The position numbers and the translations under genes are program-made. A stretch of DNA of 64,000 bases, taken from contig NC_064770.1 of assembly GCF_011397635.1 (NCBI RefSeq), positions 26,553,603 through 26,617,602 of the forward strand, written 5' to 3'. How positions within the stretch are numbered: the stretch's first letter is position 1; every line of letters begins with the position of its first letter. The notes under the pieces are model-generated. The model was not told the DNA's origin and did not search any database. It saw only the letters and a program-made list of their open reading frames with translations. Origin of the DNA: Epinephelus fuscoguttatus. Taxonomy: Eukaryota > Chordata > Actinopteri > Perciformes > Serranidae. This document shows positions 1 through 10,833 of this stretch, piece after piece.

Positions 1-414
1 GACAGCTTATGGTGGTGAAATAAACATTCAGTTCACGGACAAAAGCTCTGATGGACACAAAAAAATCTGTGGCATCTTTATCTGGAATTATAACTACCGA
101 TAATTCGGTTTAGATATCCACAATTCCAATTTGCGGATATCTGCAACTGCATTGTAGATATCTTGAAGGAAAAACCACATGCGCATGCATTGCATAAATA
201 ATTTGAATCTTACTGGTAAAAGTAGAATTACAGATATATCGAATTAGAGCTTTGATGATGGGGAACAACATGTTTATTTGTTAAAGGTTAAAAAACAACT
301 AATCCATTCTTTAAGAAATTCTTGGTTCTCCCTTTTTGCAGATCTGAGTTAAAATTTTGTTTTCCCAAAGGGGAATTTCTTATTTATCTGAACTGGTGTC
401 TCATGCTCTTTTAG

Positions 415-1871
415 GACCTGCGGTATTTTAAGTCCAAGAAGACTAACCGAGGCCTCCTGCAGGAAGGATGGATCGACACCCAAGACCCCATCATGTGCTC
501 CTACAAACTGGTCACAGTCAAATTTGAGGTCTGGGGCCTGCAGACACGCGTGGAGCAGTTTGTACACAAGGTCAGGATGAGAAAGTTTTCCCTGTCAGAA
601 ATAACCTTTCCTTACTCAGTGAAACTTCATTTTCTGCTCTGAAAACATATGATACACAACCAGTTGGCCGTGAACCAGATCAGATGTTCGGTTTTGGCCT
701 TCTGCAGCATCTGCCCTGTTTACACCCCACAGATTGCCTTTACCTTTGGCTGCACAGTTTAAACTCCCTATCTCCTATTTACCAAATCTATTTCGCCTCT
801 GCAGCATCTGTCCCTGGGGTGAACTGTCCCTGTGCTCTCCTTGCCCGAGGCGTACACACACACACACAGGCAGGGCTATTACTCACATGGTAGCACTGGG
901 TGTGACTCATATTAATCACATTGCTTCGGGCTGAATGGAAACATTTGCAGCTTCAAAATGTTTTGAAACTTTTAACAGCCTTCAGCGTTAACTCATTCTG
1001 ATCTCTGTCTCTGCTTCTGTCCCTCTTTACCTTTCTTCCTCTGTGATCTTGCTCCTCTTATGCTTCCTCTCTTTTTTTCTGATTCTGCTCAGGTGATTCG
1101 GGATGTCCTGCTTTTAGGACACAGGCAGGCTTTTGCCTGGGTGGATGAGTGGATTGGTAAGTTTATTAGTGATGGCAGCGCTCATAAAACATGGGTTAGT
1201 TGACGCTGGCTCATCTAAAGATTGCAGTCTGATAATGTGGCTAAGCCCTGATCATTTTTGTCAATGGCCATGAAAGGCAAGGATTCAGTTGAGCGTTACT
1301 TATCTTAAGATCAATTTAAACACAAGACGTATAAAGTTTACATGCTATTTTAGCCCGATCTGTATGACGGATCAGTAGGGGCCGATGTTCAACTTGTTGA
1401 TTGCCATCGGCCTGTCGGCAAATAAGATGACATTCACTGATGGCAGTGGCGAATAACTTCTGTTGTGTCTGTTGTGTAATTTCAGTTAATTATTAATCTA
1501 TGTTAATCATAAGACATTGAGCAATAATTCACCAAGTGTGTAATGCCTCCGTTCCAACAGACATGACCATGGAGGAAGTCCGAGAGTACGAGCGAGCCAC
1601 GCAAGAAGCCACCAACCTGAAGATCGGCACCTTCCCCCCTACCATCTCCATCTCAGAGACCCCTCTGCCATCCAGCACCCGCAGTGGCCCCAACAGCGCC
1701 CCGTCCACTCCCCTCACCACAGAAGCCCCAGAGTTCCTGTCAGTGCCAAAGGAGCGCCCCAGGAAGAAGTCAGCTCCCGAGACCCTGACCCTGCCGGATC
1801 CGGGCCGCAGAGATTCACTCTTCAAACTGCCCAACTTTTTCTTCTGGAACTCCAGTCCGCAGCCTGAATGA
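415..1871 (+). CDS. pitpnc1: Cytoplasmic phosphatidylinositol transfer protein 1 (RdgB-beta), last three coding exons
   Basis: Coding exons 415-570, 1093-1156 and 1561-1871 join in frame (156+64+311 nt) to give the C-terminal 176 residues and a TGA stop. The gene starts upstream of the window. The family moves phosphatidylinositol or phosphatidic acid between membranes in the cytosol. The first exon carries the end of the START-like lipid-binding fold (DLRYFKSKK, WIDTQDPIMCSYKLV, FEVWGLQTRVEQFVHK). The second has the helix HRQAFAWVDEW. The third holds the PITPNC1-specific disordered tail with SISETPLPSS, SAPSTPL, PEFLSVPK and RKKSAPETL. The SAPS and RKKSAP serines align with the human 14-3-3-binding S274 and S299. 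After LPDP the tail (RRDSLFKLPNFFFW) no longer resembles the human long isoform, so this may be a fish-specific or alternative end. The identity is very secure. Confidence 0.95.
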
Positions 1872-2935
1872 GAGCGTGGCCACGCCACTGGTGAACACCC
1901 TTGACCTGTGGATCAGTGGAGGATGCCTGCCCAGCACATCCCACAATGCCCCCCCAGCCAGCTGAAGTGAAGGAGACTTCTTACCGTCCTGGTGATCCAA
2001 GCCCCCTCAGCAGACTCGCCGGTGTTACAGCAACCGCTCTCAGACTGCCTTTACAGACACAGACAGGCAGCCTGACCTCCGTAGCAAAAAGTCCTGCGAG
2101 GTGTCACGGTGTAGTGCGTCCCATCAAGAGTCTAACAAAAGCAGCTGGAGGCTCCTCGTTCTTCTCCTCAGAAAACAGCCAGCACCATGCATCAGACCGT
2201 TATTAGTCAGATTGAGTGTAGCGTACATTCCTGGAAACGTTTCCTCCTACAGATTATCACCTTGCTTTTCTGTGTTGACGAGATTTATTCTGCACACTTT
2301 ACATGTACAGTTTTTTTTCTGCTTTACCTTTATGCATCGGAGTCTCTGGCTTGTGGTTTGATGTATCTATTTATGTGGTTGGGACTTTTCGACAGGTTCT
2401 CTTTGGCCACCGTATCAGTTGAGTATCATGGTTTCCAGTCAGGTGTAAGGTGATTGTGCATTCTTGTATATACTGTATGAACATTATTTAACCGGTAAAA
2501 TGTCAGTACTTTAAGATGAATATCATATCCAGTGACGACGCTGCTATGAAACTGCTCTCGTGTATTTTAAAGGACAAGACTCTCTACCTTCTTTAAGTGT
2601 TTATTATAGTGAGCTCTGTCTGCCACAGTGTCTGTAAATGACTGATGTAAGTGCATGATTTGAACTGCAGAGGCTGCTTTTAAATATTCAGTGTTTTCTT
2701 TGTTATCTCGGTCTAAAACTTGATGTTGTGTTGAGTTCCTCCAGGCTGCTCATGTGGTTTGCATGTTGTTTTGCCGCATTATTCATTTCAACTGTATGTA
2801 TTTTTTAAGTCATACTGTTGATGGTTTTTGTATTCAGTAAATCAAATTAAATTAAAACCTGTTACATTTGTGTGAGGAGTCTTTGTCGGTACTGTTTATT
2901 TGAATTTAATATAACCACTCAAAGCAAATAAACTC
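1872..2935 (+). other. pitpnc1 3'UTR and flanking sequence
   Basis: This stretch follows the TGA stop with no conserved reading frame. It is unique-looking, AT-rich sequence, as expected for a 3'UTR. No AATAAA is obvious before about 2.85 kb; AATAAA occurs at about 2926 and AGTAAA at about 2837, and either could set the 3' end. The end is inferred. Confidence 0.5.
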
Positions 2936-3059
2936 ATCATGTAAAGTAGTTCAGAGGCCAAAATTATTGCCAAGACTAGACCCCTAAGATCAGCTGATCA
3001 CAACTTTGAAGCCGTTCCACCAACTAGGTTGAAAAGCAAGAGTGACCGTGTGTTTTTAA

Positions 3060-3905
3060 TGACGGAGCCTTGATCCTGTTTGCGATACCCATGGACAGGA
3101 TCTCAAGGCGCAGCCAGGGGGAGGTAGGGGTCCAGTTTGTGGGCCTCAGAATTGCATCTCTGCTTTTTGCAGATGATGTGGTTCTGTTGACTTCATCACA
3201 CCGTGACCTCCAGCATGCACTGGTGAGGTTTGCAGCCAAGTGTGAAGAGGTCAGGATGAGAATCTGTACCTTCAAATCTGAACCATGGTTCTCTGCCACA
3301 AAACGGTGGATTGCCCCCTCTGGGTTGGGAGAGAGTTACTGTCCCAAGTGAGGGAGTTCAAGTATCTCACGGTAGAATGGATCTTGAGACAGGTCGCCCG
3401 CTTGTGCGGCTTCTGCAGTGATGCAGGCACTGCGCTGGACTGTCGTGATGAAGAGGGAGCTGAGGTGGAAGGCGAAGCTTTTGATTTACTAGTCCATCTA
3501 CGTCCCAACCCTCACCTATGGTCATGAGCTCTGGGTAATGACCTAAAGAATGAGATTGCAGATACAAGCGGCCAAAATGAGTTTCAGCCTTAGAGATAGG
3601 GTAAGGAGCTAAGACATCCGGAGGGAGCTTGGAGTAGAGCCGCTGCTCCCTCATGTTTAAAGGGGTCAGTTGAGGTAGTTCAGGCATCTGATCAGGGTGC
3701 CTCCTGTTAGAGGTGTTCCGGGTACGTCCCACTGGTAGGAGGCCCCAGGGCAGACCCAGAACACCCTGGAGGGATTACATATCTCATCTGGCCTGGGAAC
3801 ACCTTGGGGTCGCCCAGGAGGAGCTGGAAAGTGTTGCTGGGGAGAGGGATGTCTGAGGTGCTTTGCTTGGCCTGCTGCCCCCACGACATGGTGGATGAAA
3901 ATGGA
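3060..3905 (+). mobile_element. Rex3 (RTE-clade) LINE, 5'-truncated fragment with RT C-terminal half
   Basis: Translation from about 3090 gives MDRISRRSQGEVGVQF and then LLFADDVVLLTSSHRDL, the reverse transcriptase core with the FADD catalytic box. These are typical of fish Rex3 proteins. Further similarity continues in shifting frames: TVDCPLWVGRELL, EFKYL, the YVPTLTYGHELWV-like block at about 3500-3540, and the C-terminal block over 3590-3890 (SLRDRVRS, RRELGVEPLL, then the terminal PGGA/CCW region). Several frameshifts and stops make it inactive. The 5' half, including the endonuclease, is missing, as usual for LINE insertions. It lies in the convergent gap between pitpnc1 and slc25a19. 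Confidence 0.88.
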
Positions 3906-4240
3906 AATGGACCCTTGGCTTTGGAACAGCCTTCCACTCAGTGTGAGATCAACAGACTCCACTGCAGCTTTTAATGCCTCCTTAAAACTCACTTTTACAA
4001 GACAGTCTGCATTTAACAATGTTTTCCTTTTCCATTATCACGTCACTTCATATTTCCTCTTGATATTACTAATTTATGATGTTTTACTTTAACTTTACTC
4101 TCATTACATATTTAGAGAGTTATTTTAGAATAGTCAGATTTTCATTTTAATATGCACTTTTCTATATTTTGCACTTTTATGTGATTTAAATTCAAATGTG
4201 TTCTCAATTGGCATTCTGCCTCTTTTACATCATCTTGTGT
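3906..4240 (+). mobile_element. LINE C-terminal/3' fragment (L2/CR1-type)
   Basis: Immediately after the Rex3 end, the frame from about 3913 reads WLWNSLPLSVRSTDS, then AAFNASLKLTF. This is the conserved C-terminus of many fish L2/CR1-type LINE proteins (LWNSLP..R..DS...FK..LK). AT-rich sequence that could be its 3'UTR follows. The family assignment is inferred from this motif alone. Confidence 0.6.
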
Positions 4241-4860
4241 TATTTCCTTTATGTAAAGATACACTACACAGGATTCCCCCCCCACAAAAAAAAACACTGT
4301 AAAGACTAGTACAGATGTAATCCCTCTGTCATAAATTATGATGCAGGGTGTTTCTCAAAGTCAAGGAAGGATCCTCAAATGGCCGAATTTCAAGGAGGCT
4401 ACATCATCGAAACCTGTCGTAGGACTGTTCCAATGTCAAGGATCGGTCTGAATTTCACCAGAGACTGCGTCCTTCTTTTGGAGAAAATGGATGGATGGAT
4501 GTCGAGTCTTGTAAGTTGTACAGCCAGCCGCCTAGCAGCTCTTCGGCATGTTGACGTTGTGAAGAAAATGATCTTAATATGCCGTTTTCTGCATTGCAAT
4601 AAACAGTGTCGGAAGTTACCTTTCTCCCATAGTCCCATATAGTCACTTAGCAACAACAAGCTGGAAGATGACATCGAGAATACTACTGTATAGTCAGTAA
4701 TTTGTTGTATGCCGAAACATTTTAACAGCCTGATTTCTGACAGAATTGTCTCGTTACACTACATTATTACTTTTAAGAGACCCTAGTATCCACACATGGC
4801 AGTATTAACCTATCAGGTGTTTGATTTACAAATGTTCATGTATCCTCTTCTCAACGAACC
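4241..4860. other. Intergenic, no gene seen
   Basis: This AT-rich stretch between the LINE fragments and the slc25a19 3'UTR has short open frames but no conserved protein. The part at 4345-4680 (TCAAGGAAGGATCC start) looks like a dispersed fish DNA-transposon remnant, judged only from memory of similar repeats. Confidence 0.4.
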
Positions 4861-4864
4861 AAGC

Positions 4865-5518
4865 AGTTTTTATAAAAACTTTTATTTTAAAAACAATGAC
4901 CTGAAAGTTACAGCGTTGGACAGACATGTCGGCAAAACCCCAGCCACTTTGAAAAGTTAAACTCAGCACTTTGGCCTCCAGTCAACAGGATGCTGTTTTG
5001 GTCACCACAGTACATAATAAAATAAATATTACATAAGTGTTCATGTTTTTGTCTAAATGCTGACAACCACACAATCAAACCAAATTTCGCTGAATACTTA
5101 CTGAAGTGTCAAGAAAATGTGAGTCAACAACGGCAGAGTCGTGACTCGTCAATAAAAGTCAGAGCTTAAAATGTGCAAAGTTCAGTTTGACCATAAAATG
5201 TTATAATGACACGTATCCTTTAAAAGCAAGCGTCAGCATCCCTCAGACAATCAGGCTAAAATATTAAATACATGTTCAAAAAATAAAATAAAAGCTTGTA
5301 CAACACAAGGTGTGACAACAGCACAAACACAAATAAAATGAGGTTATGTTTTCCCGTTCTTAGATGTAAACACAATGAAAAACCACCACCGAACATCGAC
5401 CCGGATGATAAATGTTAGTGCTAGAGAAGAAGAAGAAGAAGAAGAAGAAGAAGAAGAAGAAGAAGAAGGCAGGAGTCCGTTTGGGATGTGCGTGACTGTG
5501 CGATTGTTTTTCCCTTCA
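4865..5518 (-). other. slc25a19 3'UTR with (GAA)n microsatellite
   Basis: This lies downstream of the slc25a19 stop. An AATAAA on the minus strand at about 4877-4883 is a good 3'-end candidate. A pure GAA/AGA trinucleotide run lies at about 5424-5468, and its poly-Glu open frame is not a gene. Confidence 0.5.
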
Positions 5519-7994
5519 CTATCTTTCCTTCAGCTCTTTGGTGAGGCTGTTTGTTCTCCGTCTCTCCTTCATGTTACGCATGACATTTATGGAAACTTCA
5601 TACCAAAAAAAGGTGAAGCCTGTTGACAGCGCCGCCTTCATAAGGCTGGGCGAGAGGCCTTTGAAGAAGCCGCGGATGCCTTCCTCTTTGGCTATTCGAA
5701 CCATACAGTCCACCAGGCCTCTGTAACTCCGCACCTGCGTATTACAAACAGGAGACGATACTTTAACGTAAGACTCAAAATGTGGGCGCCAAACATGTGA
5801 GACATGCTGTAGAAGAGCTTACCTGTCCAAAGTGAACTCTGGCAGCCTCAAAGCCCCCGACCTGCAGCCTCTTCTTGAACAGGTCAAAGGGGTATGTCAT
5901 CGTTTTGCTGATCATCCCGGCTCCACTGCCACAGACCAGGCTTCCCAGGTGCCCTTGAAGGCAGACATAAACATTCATAAGCTGTGAATACTTCATGTAC
6001 GAGCTGCTTAATGTGATGTCATATAAATACAACAATCTCAACTGACCTCTCCAGCTTCCACCTTTGGATGGTGGAGTCAACAGTTTCTTAAAGACATTGT
6101 AGAAGAAGAACTGCAGCCCGGCGTATGGAAACACTGCCAATAGCGTTGGAGACAGGCCGCGGTAAAATGTCAGCACTCCTTCTGAGCGGCACATTGTAGA
6201 CACAGCGTGACGCAGGTTCCTGTACACCTGAGAGGAGGTTTACAAAGTTAAATCCCAAGGTAAGCAAATTATATCCCTTTTTTGATTTGACAATTCTTCT
6301 CAGCAGTAAACAACAACAGTTCCTTAATATATAGTTAATTGAATTAACAGGGCCTAGATATGCAGCAGAAAATGGATGGATGGATGGATTAATACTTTAA
6401 AACCTGGAGTGACATCTCTGTTCCTGTGCTGCTTTTAGACACCTTTCGTAAGTAGTAATAATTTTTCAAAAACATGGGAAAAAAGGCAACGAGATGTCCC
6501 ACAAATGACAAAAAAAAGGTAAATGAATAAATGAAAATAATAATAATAATAATAATAATAATAGATTGAGACATCATAAAAACGGAAAAAGAAAAAAAAT
6601 AGGGAAAAACTTTATTAATAATAATTACTATTATTATATTTAAATTTAAATTACGTTATAGAATTATAATACTTTTTAAGCACTCTTTCCAGGTCATTTT
6701 GTTTTTTGTTTGTTTTTAACTTAAATTTCTTCTTTTTAAAAAAAAATAATTTTCTTGTTTTTAATTTTCTCTTTTACTAATTTCTTGCAAATTTTTGGGA
6801 GTAATTTCTTCTTTCATTGCTCATCTTCTTCCCATGATTTTAAAAGAAATCAAGCCAATTTGCTCAAGTTTTAAAAGGTTAACTAATTAAACATTATACA
6901 TTTATTTAGTTCAGTATTTGCTAAAATTGATACTTTCTTATTATGAGCCAATGAGTTTCCGAGCTACCTCGGCTAGCAGGCAAGAGAAAATATTCCAGTC
7001 TTTTGTTTGTTGAACTTAAAGGTCCAGTGTGCAGGATTCAGGGGGATATATTGGCAGAGGTGGATTATAATATTCATGACTGGTTGTTTTAGTTTATAAT
7101 CACATGAAACTATTTACATCTACATACAGAGGAGGTCCTCTTCCACAGAGTCTGCCATGTTTCTACAGTAGCCCAGATCCCAGATTCCTTTAATAGTTTC
7201 TACTGTCTTTTTTGGTAGCTGACTGTTTTTCCAATAAAAACAACTTGTCAAATCCATAAAAAAATATACAGCTATGAGTTGACACAGGAAATCCTTGACT
7301 ACTGTTAAAATGTTCTACCTTGGTTTCTCCCTGAGCTGCAAAGCGTGTCCGCAGTGTGTCCAGAGGCTGGCAGACCACTGTAGCAGAGCAGGCCGACAAA
7401 CCACCACATATAAAGTGGACTCCTGCTGTCTGGCTGTCATACTGCGTCGTCTTGTGGACCACCTCTGTCAGAAACTGAAAACTGGCAAACTGCAAAGCAC
7501 ACATACACATTTAAGTAAATCATGTAAATATAGGTAGCCTTGTTATCCAGATAGTTTACAACTTTACCTGGACAGCCCCGAAGGTGATGGAGAGGAGCTG
7601 TGCGGGGACGTGGCCCTTCCAGAAAGCAGAGAGTCCCTCCTCTGAACAGATGCAGCGGGACGCCTGAAATAATCCCTGATACTTCCCCTCAGGCTTCTTT
7701 GATGACACACGCTCAATCTGCAACTATGGGGAAAAGAAATACAAACAAGTGATGATACACGTGCTTTAAATCTACGTCATGACCTGGCACATTCCTGTAT
7801 TTTGCTTTGACACAAATATCCTAAAAGTCAGCATGAACCCTCACTGAGCTTTCTTTCATTACCTGAAACCTGATTTTAAGCACATCAAGGGGGCTGACGA
7901 GGGCGCGGGTGATGAACCCAGCAGCTGACCCAGCCAGGGCTGCGTCCTCTGGGGTGAGGGCTGCAGCCTGAGCCCCGGGGTCATAGCCTACCAT
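5519..7994 (-). CDS. slc25a19: Mitochondrial thiamine pyrophosphate carrier
   Basis: Six coding exons on the minus strand (7994-7863, 7723-7568, 7489-7319, 6227-6047, 5953-5823, 5734-5519) join in frame to 328 aa (human 320). The start MVGYDP matches the human start exactly. The protein imports thiamine pyrophosphate across the inner mitochondrial membrane in exchange for nucleotides. All three carrier signatures are intact: PLDVLK (residues 35-40), PLDTLR (138-143) and PFDLFK (235-240), each in one of the three repeats of paired membrane helices. Other hallmarks are [24 protein letters not shown] and [19 protein letters not shown]. At the second exon the acceptor giving FQLQIERVS was chosen because it matches human FQLQHERLS. 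The C-terminal tail beyond the last helix is longer and more basic than in human. Confidence 0.96.
6228..7318. other. slc25a19 intron with (ATT)n tract and MITE remnant
   Basis: This intron between exons 3 and 4 holds a GGATG tract near 6372-6390 and an AAT trinucleotide run at about 6535-6562. It also holds a fragment of the common fish MITE beginning TTAAAGGTCCAGTGTG at 7017, extending to about 7182 where its wording fades. No coding signal is seen. Confidence 0.6.
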
Positions 7995-8493
7995 GTCTCC
8001 ACTGCTTCAGGTTCCTGTTAACACTGCAAACAGAGATTACACATCATTCAGCTTTTGTAATGTAAGCTCAATGAAAGTAAGTAAGATTTTACTCAACTAC
8101 ACTACTAGATTTATGGACTGTATTAATCTGTGGTGTCCTGTTAGCTCAATTTTACATGACACCACAAAACACAAAGTGAAAAAGTGAAGCCCACATTATC
8201 AAGAACTTCATTCATTCACATGTTTTCTACAGAGTTTGTGCAGAAGGTTATGGCACATAGTGTCAATATATAGAGCAATTAAAACTGTTGAGACTACAAT
8301 AATATAAAATAATATAATAAAACACATTGACAACATGCAGTGTGGTCAGAGGACCACACAAAGTACCAGTCACAGTGTGTACTGTAGAGGACATGCAGTT
8401 GGACCTTGGGTGGCTGGCTAGCTAAGCTAAGCTAACAACAACAGCAACACAAAGCACGTGCTGCAGCGGTGACAAACATAAACAGAAACTCAC

Positions 8494-8615
8494 CTTCTGG
8501 TAAAAGTCCTTCATGAATACAACCACAGGTACAGTACTGAACCCTATTATGTCCTCCTCAAAATTAACGGGACAAAAATACACTGCACGCAACAAATTGT
8601 TCGTATTACTTCCGG

Positions 8616-8620
<5 letters not shown>
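8494..8620 (-). promoter_or_regulatory. Probable slc25a19 5' non-coding exon and promoter edge
   Basis: Reading the minus strand, a good donor (AAG|GTGAGT) sits at 8494/8493. A likely acceptor lies near 8022 (TTAACAG), just upstream of the ATG exon. A transcript would therefore start about 8.55-8.65 kb and splice to the coding exon. A (GA)n tract of about 40 bp at 8619-8659 borders it. The transcription start is inferred. Confidence 0.55.
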
Positions 8621-8660
<40 letters not shown>

Positions 8661-8862
8661 CCACCTTTCAAAGACGAAATATCGCGCAAGATGAATCACT
8701 GCTGCAACGCAACTACCGTGAGAATAAGCGTAACATTAGTATTAAAAGCATGCAGAGGGAAATGCTGTAAGTTTTTGCACTGCAGCAATTATTTTAGATC
8801 TCTTGAGTTGCTGGTGTAAAGCTAAGATGTTAATTTAAATGTACATGATGAAAGTAAAGTAC

Positions 8863-9010
8863 GTAGTAGTAGTAGTAGTAGTAGTAGTAGTAAGTAAAAT
8901 TTATTTATATATTGCTTTTCACAGACATAAGTCACAGTGCTTCACAGGGGCAATATAGAAGACATAAAGACCACGTAGTGAAAAGTGCACAACTAGAACA
9001 AATAACGATT
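8863..9010. repeat. (GTA)n microsatellite plus dispersed repeat
   Basis: About ten GTA/AGT units (8863-8892) run into sequence with TTTATTTATATATTGC and CACAGTGCTTCACAGG. This is a wording seen in many fish dispersed repeats. It lies in the slc25a19/mif4gd head-to-head gap. Confidence 0.55.
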
Positions 9011-9470
9011 CAATGCTTCATACACTCTTCCTCTAATTTAAGGTAATGCCATTACATTTTCTTAAATTGAATTTGTAATGGAACTTCCTGTTTCTTACTT
9101 TATTATTAAAGAACCGATTTTTAAAATTTAATTCAAATTATTTACATTTTAATTGAATTACAATTTATTTTTATCATTTATTTAATTAATTTTATTTATT
9201 TATTTATTTATTCATTTATTTAATCATTTATTTATTTTAACCTCAGCTAACCTATTCCAAACTAGTTAATTTTCGGGTTCGGGTTCTTTTCGTTTTGTTT
9301 GGGGTTTTTTTTCCACATTCCTTGATTTTTTTTTTTTTTTATTTAATGTATTATTTTATACACATGAACTTAAAGTGGCGTAAAACCAGTAACAGAAATA
9401 AACACTGTGCAGCAGGACAGGTAAAATTTTCCTGTGTACACTTTCAAAAGACTTCTAAAATCGACGTGGA

Positions 9471-9471
9471 C

Positions 9472-9527
<56 letters not shown>

Positions 9528-9530
9528 GTA
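9471..9530. repeat. (AAT)n microsatellite
   Basis: About nineteen AAT units form a pure trinucleotide array just upstream of the mif4gd 5' exon. The poly-Asn frame through it is an artefact. Confidence 0.95.
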
Positions 9531-9639
9531 TGGTAAATAAAGCAGGGGTAAATAATAAGTAAGAAGTGCAGAAAGACGTTGTGAATACAAGAATAGTGAC
9601 GTCGTTACGGACGATTCATGGTTACGTTATTTTCTGGCG

Positions 9640-9790
9640 AAGTGTATGAAGAGAGGCAGGGACTCATCTTGTCGCGTTACTGCACCTTTGTAAGGCTACG
9701 TAGCGTAACGTCTGCTTACGTCTACCGGGGTGTTATGAGCAGCTTAGATGTGAAGAATTTGCGTGAAATTCCGCATATTACCTTAAAAAT
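9640..9790 (+). promoter_or_regulatory. Probable mif4gd 5' non-coding exon
   Basis: A strong donor, AAAAAT|GTAAGTAA, ends this stretch at 9790. The acceptor TCTTCACAG at 10792 precedes the ATG-bearing exon. CpG dinucleotides are enriched from about 9590 to 9780, fitting a promoter. The 5' limit is inferred. Confidence 0.55.
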
Positions 9791-10422
9791 GTAAGTAACA
9801 AATTCTGCGTGTTTGTTTGTTTTTCTGTCAACTTGATATATAGTTAACTTTAACCTGTTTATTTGTTTTGGCGGGCGGCAGTAACGTAAATGTAGGTTAA
9901 CGGGTAGGTGTAAAACTTGACGCTAACTCGTCTTAACGGTTGATTTCTACAGTTGGGCAGAAGCACACAAGCTAACTAGCTAACTCACTGACTGTTAATG
10001 TGAATGTTTTTACAACAAGACAGCTAAACTGTTAACACATTTGCTTTGCTAACCAAGACATAAACCTGAGTAACGTTTCCTTATAGATATTAAGCTAACG
10101 TTAGGTGTAACGCCCAGTAACGTTAACATACCATAGTGTAAGCTACTTGTAACGGGCGCGTGGCGCATATGAAGGTATCAAAATGCTTTATACTTTAAAA
10201 GACAACTTCGTGGTCGTGTTGAATGTGTTGATTTGAGGTGTTGCGTGACCCTGTGGGTGACCCGAGGTTGCCCATCTAATCCCTGCGATCCCTCAGTGAA
10301 TGAGCTGTGGGCAGCAGCCAGTTTGATGACAGCACAGGATTCTGTGGGTTATTGTTGTCACGCAAATTGTTCTGCTGTCTCAGTCTGTGATGTATTTGGT
10401 GCCCGGGCTTCAAACAGACCCA

Positions 10423-10423
<1 letters not shown>

Positions 10424-10470
<47 letters not shown>
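10424..10470. repeat. (GT)n microsatellite
   Basis: A pure GT dinucleotide run of about 46 bp in mif4gd intron 1. It creates poly-Thr/His and poly-Val/Cys open frames on both strands that are not genes. Confidence 0.95.
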
Positions 10471-10473
<3 letters not shown>

Positions 10474-10833
10474 AGTGAGATAAGCTTGCATTACTGTTGA
10501 AAACACCAGCTACATTTTCACTCCTCTGAAATGCAGTTTGGAACAGCCTTCCTCCGTCTCTACTGTCACCATGTACGTTATCGTTATTCAAAAAACATCT
10601 GTACTTGCAAAGACTATGTTTTACTTTCATTCAGTTATACAATCTTCATTTGTATCCTTTATTTTTATGTATGATTGTTGTTCATAAGCCATTTTTAGCT
10701 TCTAGTCTCTACTGCACAATGTTCGTCTTCCTGTATTTTCTATACATGTGTGTGCAAATAAACTAAACTAAGTTATTGTCTGATCTTCACAGCGTGACAG
10801 CTCTCAGGTGTAATTTGGGTGCCACCTTGTGAA

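Noticed and set aside
3024-3732. Minus-strand open frames over the Rex3 fragment
   Set aside because: Antisense shadows. The plus strand carries the recognisable reverse transcriptase.
5375-5626. Open frame with poly-Glu
   Set aside because: It is made by the (GAA)n array in the slc25a19 3'UTR and overlaps the last slc25a19 exon antisense.
9295-9540. Open frame ending in poly-Asn
   Set aside because: The Asn run is the (AAT)n microsatellite. The rest is AT-rich without conservation.
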